This document shows, one piece after another, positions 1 through 4,456 of a DNA stretch of 5,609 nucleotides. Source of the DNA: an uncultured Altererythrobacter sp. (GTDB taxonomy: Bacteria > Pseudomonadota > Alphaproteobacteria > Sphingomonadales > Sphingomonadaceae); the NCBI GenBank assembly GCA_938009055.1, contig CALLIO010000231.1:1-5609 (forward strand), written 5' to 3'. Within the stretch, counting starts at the first letter, position 1. Every line of letters starts with the position of its first letter. The notes beneath the pieces were generated by a model. That model searched no databases and was not told the origin of the DNA. It saw only the letters and a program-made list of their open reading frames with translations. The position numbers were made by a program, and so were the translations under genes.

Positions 1-408
1 GCCGAGTGGGAAGCGTTATGCGACGGCTGTGGGCGCTGCTGCCTCCACAAGATCGAGGATGCAGACACAGGCGCAATCGCCGACACCAATGTCGCCTGTA
101 AGCTGCTCGACACCAAAACCGCGCAATGCAAGGATTACCGCAATCGCAAGGCTTTCGTGCCCGATTGCCTGCGCTTAACGCTGCAAATCGTTGAGGATGT
201 GCAATGGTTGCCGCGCACTTGCGCTTACAAATTGCGCGCCAATAATCAGCCGCTTTACGGGTGGCATTATCTGATCTCTGGCGACCGTGAGAGCGTGCTG
301 CGCGCCAAGGTTGGGGTTGCAGGCCGGGTGATTTCCGAAAGCGATGCTGGCCCGCTCGATCACCACATTGTCGAATGGCCTGGCTCTCCGGGTAGCGCGC
401 ATGATTGA
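1..408 (+). CDS. ycgN: YcgN-family (UPF0260) cysteine-cluster protein, 5' end missing
   Basis: The frame is open from base 1 to a TGA at 406-408, giving 135 visible residues. The first visible residues (AEWEALCDGCGRCCLHK) match the conserved start region of the UPF0260/YcgN family, so only roughly 15-20 N-terminal residues lie outside the window. The hallmark CxxCxxCC cluster is at visible residues 7, 10, 13 and 14. Further cysteines at 33, 43 and 56, and one in the WLPRTCAY segment, are also family features. The family belongs to the broader group annotated as putative zinc- or iron-chelating (YkgJ-like) domains. Metal binding is assumed from the cysteines; the cellular role is not established. 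No signal peptide or membrane segment is visible, so it is probably cytoplasmic. The 3' end overlaps the next gene by 8 bases, which suggests translational coupling. Family assignment is firm; function is open. Confidence 0.93.
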   Translation, partial: AEWEALCDGCGRCCLHKIEDADTGAIADTNVACKLLDTKTAQCKDYRNRKAFVPDCLRLTLQIVEDVQWLPRTCAYKLRANNQPLYGWHYLISGDRESVLRAKVGVAGRVISESDAGPLDHHIVEWPGSPGSAHD

Positions 409-1123
409 CTGGCTCCGCAAGGAAATGCTCGAGCCTGAGATTGAGCTCAACGGCCAATCCATTCCCATCGTTTTGCGTCGCCATGCAAGGGCGCGGCGGC
501 TAACCCTGCGGCTTGCGCCAGACGGAAGCGAGGTGCGAATTACCCTGCCGCAATGGGCGAGCAGCCGCGAGGCGATTTCCTTCGCCCATGCGCGCGAAAC
601 ATGGCTGGCCGAGCAATTGGCAAAGCTTCCTCAGCAAGAACCGCCAAGGCCGGACGGGCATATCCATTTTCGCGGGCAGGCATTGCGGATCGAATGGGAC
701 GCGAAGGCCCCGCGCAAGCCCACATTTGCCGATGGCGCGGTAAAACTAGGCGGACCGCAAAGCTCGATAGCATCGCGCTTGCAAAAGGTGCTCGAGCAAG
801 AAGCGCTCACCCTGCTCGAAGCAGACCGCGATCACTATTGCCAAGCTGCCAATTTGCCCCCTGCCCCGATCAAGCTATCGCGCGCGCAGCGTCGCTGGGG
901 CAGTTGCTCTGACAAAAAAGCGATGCGAATCAATTGGCGATTGATCCAGGCGCCTGATGCCGTGCGGCGATCGGTCGTCGCGCATGAAGTGACGCATCTG
1001 GTGCACTTTGACCATTCGCCCGCCTTCCATTCCATGCTGGGCGATCTTTACGAGGGCGATATCGCTGAGGCAGATAAGTGGCTGAAAGAAAAGGGGCGCT
1101 CGCTCTACGCCAGCTTTGGCTAG
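401..1123 (+). CDS. YgjP-like M48/SprT-type zinc metallopeptidase (DUF45)
   Basis: A 240-residue protein of the YgjP/DUF45 family of predicted zinc metallopeptidases. The zinc site is HEVTH at residues 195-199, with His195 and His199 as ligands and Glu196 as the catalytic base. A third ligand is probably His205 in the HSPAF segment. Upstream of it is the family signature RRWGSCSDKKAMRINWRLI at about residues 164-182. The N-terminal half (about 20-100) is the beta-rich part typical of the family. No signal peptide is visible, so it should be cytoplasmic. I chose ATG 401 because it overlaps the upstream stop (ATGATTGA), starts a normal-length product and avoids the 65-base overlap that the upstream ATG at 344 would need. 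The ATG at 425 is possible but has its AAGGA only one base away. No physiological substrate is known for most family members; protease activity is inferred from the motif. Confidence 0.93.
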   Translation: MIDWLRKEMLEPEIELNGQSIPIVLRRHARARRLTLRLAPDGSEVRITLPQWASSREAISFAHARETWLAEQLAKLPQQEPPRPDGHIHFRGQALRIEWDAKAPRKPTFADGAVKLGGPQSSIASRLQKVLEQEALTLLEADRDHYCQAANLPPAPIKLSRAQRRWGSCSDKKAMRINWRLIQAPDAVRRSVVAHEVTHLVHFDHSPAFHSMLGDLYEGDIAEADKWLKEKGRSLYASFG

Positions 1124-1151
1124 ATCTTACCGCCTGCCCCCGTAGTTCTGC

Positions 1152-1168
1152 GTAAGAGTTCGTTTACC
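1152..1168 (+). promoter_or_regulatory. Possible CtrA-binding box upstream of the DUF4402 gene
   Basis: The sequence reads GTAA-N7-TTTACC. It resembles the alphaproteobacterial CtrA consensus TTAA-N7-TTAACC, with one mismatch in each half and exactly seven bases between them. It sits in the 67-base gap before the DUF4402 gene and ends 22 bases before its ATG. An AT-rich TTTAAA at 1176-1181 could be part of a -10 element, but the distance from the box is shorter than in typical CtrA-activated promoters. This is a motif match only. Confidence 0.4.
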
Positions 1169-1190
1169 ATGAGCCTTTAAATTGGCGAGC

Positions 1191-1769
1191 ATGTGGAAGG
1201 CTTTCCCTCTCTTTTTGGCCGCTCTATCGCTAAGCATGATCCCGCCGCAGGCTCTGCTGGCGCAAGGGGCTTGCCCCAATTGCGACCTGCCGCCTGGGTG
1301 CCGCGAAAATGGCAATGGAAATGGAAATGGCAACGGGAACGGCAACGGCAATAACAACCGCAATTGCGAGCGGCTCGAAGTTGATATTCAGGCCGACATT
1401 GATTTTGGCCGCCTCGTCCTGATCGGCGATGGTGTGGGCCGCGTGGTGATCGACCTGGAAAGCGGCAACAAAGCCGTGTTTGGCGAGCTTGATGATTTGG
1501 GCGGCATGGCCGTTCAGGGCGAAGCGCTGATTACCGGCGCGCCGGGCGAGATTGTCCATGTCGCCATTCCCAGCCGCGTATCGATGAACGATCCGGCTGG
1601 CGGCGAGGCGGAATTGCGCGATTTCGAAACCAGCCTGCCCGCGCTGGCACGGCTTGATTCCAGCGGTCAGCTGACCTTCCGCTTTACGGCAACGCTCTAC
1701 ACTGATGCACAGACAGCCTTGGGCGGGAACCTGCGCGCGCGCATTCCGATCAGCGTGCAATACGACTAA
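1191..1769 (+). CDS. Secreted DUF4402-domain protein with Gly-Asn repeat linker
   Basis: A 192-residue protein with an N-terminal signal peptide: Lys3, a hydrophobic core at about residues 4-17, and probable cleavage after Ala24 (ALLA/QG). A short cysteine-bearing segment follows (Cys28, Cys31, Cys37), then seven Gly-Asn dipeptides (41-54), then Cys59. From about residue 62 to the C-terminus it matches DUF4402: DIDFG near 69-73, a GxVVIDLESG-like strand, PGEIVHVAIP in the middle, and a beta-rich end finishing in PISVQYD. DUF4402 proteins are exported beta-rich proteins of unknown role, sometimes compared with pilin-like or surface proteins. Start: a TTG at 1182 is in frame, but ATG 1191 gives a cleaner signal peptide. 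Neither start has a strong ribosome site. A CtrA-like box lies just upstream. It appears to be a single-gene unit, as no related secretion gene is adjacent. Confidence 0.88.
   Translation: MWKAFPLFLAALSLSMIPPQALLAQGACPNCDLPPGCRENGNGNGNGNGNGNGNNNRNCERLEVDIQADIDFGRLVLIGDGVGRVVIDLESGNKAVFGELDDLGGMAVQGEALITGAPGEIVHVAIPSRVSMNDPAGGEAELRDFETSLPALARLDSSGQLTFRFTATLYTDAQTALGGNLRARIPISVQYD
1311..1352 (+). repeat. Hexameric tandem repeat encoding (Gly-Asn)7
   Basis: Seven consecutive six-base units of the form GGN-AAY encode seven Gly-Asn dipeptides inside the DUF4402 gene. The units are GGCAAT, GGAAAT (twice), GGCAAC, GGGAAC, GGCAAC and GGCAAT, so most neighbouring copies differ at synonymous positions. 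An extra Asn precedes the tract and Asn-Asn-Arg-Asn follows it. It probably forms a flexible hydrophilic linker between the cysteine segment and the folded domain. Confidence 0.9.
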
Positions 1770-1782
1770 GCGCGAGACGCGC
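1770..1782 (+). other. Short GC hairpin directly after the DUF4402 stop
   Basis: GCGCG (1770-1774), loop AGA, then CGCGC (1778-1782) form a perfect 5-bp stem beginning at the base after the TAA stop. No T-run follows, so this is not a standard intrinsic terminator. It could protect the mRNA 3' end or slow polymerase, or be chance in GC-rich DNA. Confidence 0.3.
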
Positions 1783-1808
1783 CCCGCTTCGAACACTCTT
1801 GAAATACT

Positions 1809-1821
1809 AGCGCATTGCGCT
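1809..1821. other. Perfect inverted repeat in the gap before the membrane-protein/rib cluster
   Basis: AGCGCA-T-TGCGCT is a perfect 6-bp inverted repeat around one central base, 22 bases before the ATG at 1844. As DNA it could be a small operator; as RNA it would be a 5-bp stem with a 3-base loop. No recognised promoter elements with good spacing surround it: TTGAAA at 1799-1804 and TATATC at 1831-1836 are 26 bases apart. Confidence 0.25.
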
Positions 1822-1843
1822 CCCTGCCCCTATATCAGAGGGC

Positions 1844-2278
1844 ATGTTCAGCCGTTCGCGCTTCAATCCCAAACCGGGGGTTCTCGACTTTTGGAATGAA
1901 TTCCGAAAGCCCAACCCCTATCGCTGGCCGATTATGTTGGCCTCGATGCTGCCGATTGGCCTGATTATACTATGGGCCAGCGGAGAGCGCGTTTTTGCCT
2001 CTCCAGAACGCCCTGAGATCACCTATATCACGACCTTTTCTGCCGATCAGACCGATGAAGAGATCATCGCGCGAAACGAAGAGTTTCAGGCTGAAAAGGA
2101 CGAGCTGGCGGCGAGACGGGCCGAAGTGCTCGCCCGCAAGAAAGAGGTCTATCGGACGCTGGGCCGCGCAACCGGCATTGATGTCGATGCGATGGAAGAG
2201 GACATTGCTACGCGCGAAGCGCAAGAGCAAGCCGCCGCCAGTTCTCCAGCTCAGGCTGCTGAACCAAACGAGCAATAG
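1844..2278 (+). CDS. Small single-pass membrane protein of unknown function, upstream of ribD
   Basis: A 144-residue protein that I cannot assign to a named family with a known role. The N-terminal part (residues 1-27) is rich in Arg and Lys and contains DFWNEFRKPNPYRW. One hydrophobic membrane segment follows at about 28-46. Then come ITYITTFSADQTDEEI (about 59-74) and a long charged, probably coiled-coil helix at about 71-130 with many Glu, Arg and Lys. The tail is Ala/Gln/Glu-rich. The positive-inside rule predicts the N-terminus in the cytoplasm and the helix in the periplasm. From memory, similar proteins occur in other sphingomonads; this needs a search. AGAGGG ends one base before the ATG, which is too close for an ideal ribosome site. 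The stop is 6 bases before ribD, so the two genes are probably co-transcribed. Nothing in the protein suggests an enzyme of flavin synthesis. Confidence 0.85.
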   Translation: MFSRSRFNPKPGVLDFWNEFRKPNPYRWPIMLASMLPIGLIILWASGERVFASPERPEITYITTFSADQTDEEIIARNEEFQAEKDELAARRAEVLARKKEVYRTLGRATGIDVDAMEEDIATREAQEQAAASSPAQAAEPNEQ

Positions 2279-2284
2279 CCCCGC

Positions 2285-3274
2285 ATGACCGCTGCGCTTC
2301 ACGATGACATCCGTTGGATTGAAGCGGCTGCAAGACTGGGTGAACGCGGCAGACCGCTCAGCGCGCCCAACCCCGCTGTCGGCTGCATAATTGTGCGCGA
2401 CGGGCGCGTTATCGCCCGCGGATGGACGCAAGAAGGCGGGCGGCCCCATGCCGAGGCACAGGCCTTGGCCGATTTGGCGGAAATTGGCCAGAGTGCAGCA
2501 AATTCAGAGATTTACGTCTCGCTTGAACCGTGCGCCCACCAATCGGAACGCGGGCCATCATGCGCTGAGACTTTGGCAAAAGCAGACCCCGCGCGCATTA
2601 TCATTGGCCTGCTCGATCCCGATCCGCGCACATCTGGCAAGGGGGTCGAGCGGCTCAGATCAGCGGGCATTGCGGTCGACGTGTTGGACAGCAAAACCGC
2701 GTGCCAATCGCTCGCCGGATATCTCTCTCAAGCCCAAAAGCAGCGCCCCTTCATCACGCTCAAACTGGCGATGTCAGCGGACGGATTCATCGCACGCGAA
2801 CCGGGGCAAGAACAATGGATCACCGGCGAAGAGGCACGCGCCCATGTCCATGCAAGACGCGCGAAACAGGATGCAATATTGGTCGGCGGGGCGACGTGGC
2901 GAGCGGACAATCCGCGGCTCGACGTGCGGCTTGAGGGACTGGAAAATCGCTCTCCAACCCGTTTTGTCCTCACCCAGAGATACCCCCTAGATAAAGCGAG
3001 ATGGATCGAGACACCGCAAGATGTCCATCAGTTGAGCGCCTTTCAAAGCCTCTATATCGAAGGCGGGGCCAAGGTCGCATCCGCCTTTTTCGAAGCCGGC
3101 CTGATCGACCGGATCGAGCTTTATATCGCGCCTGTCAAAATCGGTTCGGGTGTCAAAGCACCAGCGTGTATTTTACCCGAAGCCTTGGACGGTTGGGAAA
3201 TCGCGGAAACCTGCCAGCTTGGCAGCGACCGCTTCACCGCCTATCAGCGCATCGAAACTATTCACGCGGCTTAG
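2285..3274 (+). CDS. ribD: Bifunctional diaminohydroxyphosphoribosylaminopyrimidine deaminase / 5-amino-6-(5-phosphoribosylamino)uracil reductase
   Basis: A 329-residue RibD of normal length. It deaminates the product of GTP cyclohydrolase II and then reduces the ribosyl side chain with NADPH, the second and third steps of riboflavin synthesis, in the cytoplasm. The N-terminal deaminase domain (about 1-145) shows APNPAVGC (27-34) and the zinc site HAE (His55, Glu57 as proton shuttle) with EPC (Cys83) and Cys93. The spacing between the two zinc cysteines is one residue longer than in the Bacillus-type PCSHxGxTPPC, a form I recall from other alphaproteobacteria. The reductase domain (about 154-325) shows TLKLAMSADGFIA (158-170), ITGEEAR, ILVGGATWRADNPRLDVR, and YIEGGAKVASAF with IELYIAP near the C-terminus. 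ATG 2285 lies 6 bases after the previous stop with no clear ribosome site, suggesting coupling; ribE follows after 13 bases. Confidence 0.97.
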   Translation: MTAALHDDIRWIEAAARLGERGRPLSAPNPAVGCIIVRDGRVIARGWTQEGGRPHAEAQALADLAEIGQSAANSEIYVSLEPCAHQSERGPSCAETLAKADPARIIIGLLDPDPRTSGKGVERLRSAGIAVDVLDSKTACQSLAGYLSQAQKQRPFITLKLAMSADGFIAREPGQEQWITGEEARAHVHARRAKQDAILVGGATWRADNPRLDVRLEGLENRSPTRFVLTQRYPLDKARWIETPQDVHQLSAFQSLYIEGGAKVASAFFEAGLIDRIELYIAPVKIGSGVKAPACILPEALDGWEIAETCQLGSDRFTAYQRIETIHAA

Positions 3275-3278
3275 GGAG
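3273..3278 (+). promoter_or_regulatory. Ribosome binding site that fixes the ribE GTG start
   Basis: AGGGAG begins in the ribD stop codon and lies 9 bases before GTG 3288, a good spacing. It supports the GTG over the in-frame ATG at 3150, which lies well inside ribD and would add 46 residues foreign to the family. Confidence 0.75.
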
Positions 3279-3287
3279 TTAGCGCAA

Positions 3288-3905
3288 GTGTTCACTGGCA
3301 TTGTCACCGCGATTGGCGAAATTACTGAGGCCGAGCAGCGCGGCGATTTGCGCCTGACTATCGCCGCTCCGCTCGATCCCGATGCAATTGCGATTGGCGC
3401 GTCGATTGCCTGCTCTGGCGTATGCCTGACCGTGGTTGAGCGCGGCGGTACCAAGGGCGATGCGTGGTTCGCTGTCGACGTGTCGGGCGAGACCGTTTCC
3501 TGCACCACCAAGGATATGTGGGCCGCGGGTGCCAAGCTCAATATCGAGCCAAGCTTGCGCGTGGGCGACGAGATCGGCGGACATATCGTCACCGGCCATG
3601 TTGATGCTGTGGGCGAAGTGGTTTCCGCCGAACCGGAAGGCGATTCCACCCGGCTTGATATAAGCGCCCCGAAAGCAATCGCGCCCTTCATCGCGGCCAA
3701 GGGTTCAATCACCGTGCAAGGTGTCTCGCTCACCGTGAATGCGCTGGAAGATCAAGAGGATGGTTCGGTCATTTTCTCGCTCAACATCATCCCGCATACT
3801 GGTGAGGTGACGACATTGGGCGCGCTTGCCGAGGGCAGCGAGGTCAATCTCGAGATTGATGTATTGGCCCGCTATTTGAAGCGGATGCAATCGCTAGCAG
3901 GCTAG
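3288..3905 (+). CDS. ribE: Riboflavin synthase (alpha subunit)
   Basis: A 205-residue riboflavin synthase, the usual family length. It converts two 6,7-dimethyl-8-ribityllumazine molecules to riboflavin and a pyrimidinedione, the last step of the pathway. The protein has the expected two lumazine-binding repeats. The first begins with the near-invariant MFTGIV (1-6, GTG start) and contains CSGVCLTV (42-49). The second begins around EIGGHIVTGHVD (95-106) and contains VQGVSLTVN (143-151), IIPHTGEVTTLG (167-178) and the C-terminal NLEIDVLARYLKRM (187-200). GTG is chosen as start because it precedes the family's N-terminal motif and has AGGGAG 9 bases upstream. It follows ribD by 13 bases, so the substrate-supplying enzyme and this one are made together. 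Its TAG stop overlaps the stop of the opposing GNAT gene. The symbol follows alphaproteobacterial use; the E. coli equivalent is ribC. Confidence 0.97.
   Translation: MFTGIVTAIGEITEAEQRGDLRLTIAAPLDPDAIAIGASIACSGVCLTVVERGGTKGDAWFAVDVSGETVSCTTKDMWAAGAKLNIEPSLRVGDEIGGHIVTGHVDAVGEVVSAEPEGDSTRLDISAPKAIAPFIAAKGSITVQGVSLTVNALEDQEDGSVIFSLNIIPHTGEVTTLGALAEGSEVNLEIDVLARYLKRMQSLAG
3894..3905. repeat. Inverted repeat at the ribE / GNAT convergent junction
   Basis: CTAGC (3894-3898), AG, GCTAG (3901-3905) is a perfect 5-bp inverted repeat that contains two CTAG tetramers. The second CTAG holds both stop codons: TAG at 3903-3905 for ribE and, on the other strand, TAG at 3902-3904 for the GNAT gene. The two-base loop is too tight for a full stem and no T-run follows, so this is not a convincing terminator. 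Confidence 0.45.
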
Positions 3906-4447
3906 TCTTCTGCGCCAAGTCCGGCGGCAAATTCATCGCGCGTCATCGCATAGATTTTGTGCAGCACGCGCTTGCCATCATAGCGCACCAGTTCAGTGCG
4001 ATCAGTCAATTCCGCGCCGATATTCTCCAGCGCAATGCGCGAGCGATAATTGGTCTCACCCACCCGAAAATCGACTCGTGCAACCCTGGCAAAGGCATGG
4101 GCGAGCATCATGCGCTTCACCTGTCGATTGATCCCCTTGCCCCAATATTTGCGCGCGAAAAACGTCCAGCCAATCTCAACCGAGCCGCCATCTTCATCAG
4201 CAAATGCCTGAAAACGCGAGGAACCGATGATCGCCTCATCGCGCTTGTCTAAAATTGCAAGCGCCCCGCCCTTTGCCAGAGCATCTGCGAAGAAGTCGGC
4301 AAACACATCTTCCCGCCAGCGGTCGTGCATGGGATGCTGCTCCCACACCGCCGGATCACTGGCGACAGCGAACAGCCCCTCCCAATCACCGGGAGTAAGA
4401 GGCCGCAATAACAGCCGCTCGTTTTCCAAGGTCGGCTGACGGTCCAT
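3902..4447 (-). CDS. GNAT-family N-acetyltransferase, RimJ/RimL-like
   Basis: A 181-residue acetyltransferase of the GNAT superfamily, which moves acetyl from acetyl-CoA to an amine. The start resembles the RimJ/RimL subgroup: LENERLLLRPLTPGDWEGLF (7-26), then a VWEQHP segment (34-39). The central strand ends in VEIGWTF (90-96). The acetyl-CoA pyrophosphate loop is RKYWGKG (99-105), fitting the R/QxxGxG/A motif, and is followed by the helix RQVKRMMLAHAF. The ALENIGAEL segment (from about 139) is the usual equivalent of LEKLGF. The substrate cannot be read from the sequence; it may be a small molecule or a protein N-terminus rather than a ribosomal protein. ATG 4445-4447 lies 9 bases after the aminotransferase stop with no obvious ribosome site, so the pair probably shares a transcript. 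The gene overlaps ribE by 4 bases tail to tail. Confidence 0.93.
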   Translation of the reverse strand: MDRQPTLENERLLLRPLTPGDWEGLFAVASDPAVWEQHPMHDRWREDVFADFFADALAKGGALAILDKRDEAIIGSSRFQAFADEDGGSVEIGWTFFARKYWGKGINRQVKRMMLAHAFARVARVDFRVGETNYRSRIALENIGAELTDRTELVRYDGKRVLHKIYAMTRDEFAAGLGAED

Positions 4448-4456
4448 AGCGCGCCG

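Noticed and set aside
344..400. N-terminal extension of the metallopeptidase to the ATG at 344
   Set aside because: The extra 19 residues lie wholly inside the YcgN-like gene; ATG 401 at the overlap with its stop is the simpler start.
1182..1190. TTG start for the DUF4402 protein
   Set aside because: It adds only three residues before a good ATG, and no ribosome site favours it.
1230..1796. 188-codon open frame on the minus strand opposite the DUF4402 gene
   Set aside because: It is the antisense of a recognisable gene, has no family motif, and its hydrophobic stretch is just the reverse reading of the Gly-Asn repeat.
1799..1836. Sigma-70 promoter TTGAAA ... TATATC
   Set aside because: The two elements are 26 bases apart, far from the 16-18 needed, and no better pair was found in the gap.
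1770..1843. FMN riboswitch upstream of the rib cluster
   Set aside because: The gap is only 74 bases, too short for the six-helix FMN aptamer, and lacks its conserved segments; the next gene is the membrane protein, not a rib gene.
1970..2449. 159-codon minus-strand open frame spanning the membrane protein and ribD junction
   Set aside because: It lies opposite two real genes in GC-rich DNA and shows no domain, start site or composition supporting a gene.
2531..2563. One-residue-longer spacing between the RibD zinc cysteines as a novelty
   Set aside because: I recall the same PCAHxSxRGPxC form in other alphaproteobacterial RibD proteins, so it is probably lineage-typical.
3150..3287. N-terminal extension of riboflavin synthase to the ATG at 3150
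   Set aside because: It would add 46 residues overlapping ribD in another frame and precede the family's N-terminal FTGIV motif; GTG 3288 has a good ribosome site.
3173..3733. 186-codon minus-strand open frame opposite ribD/ribE
   Set aside because: ribE is unambiguous on the other strand; the antisense product is low in complexity with no motif.
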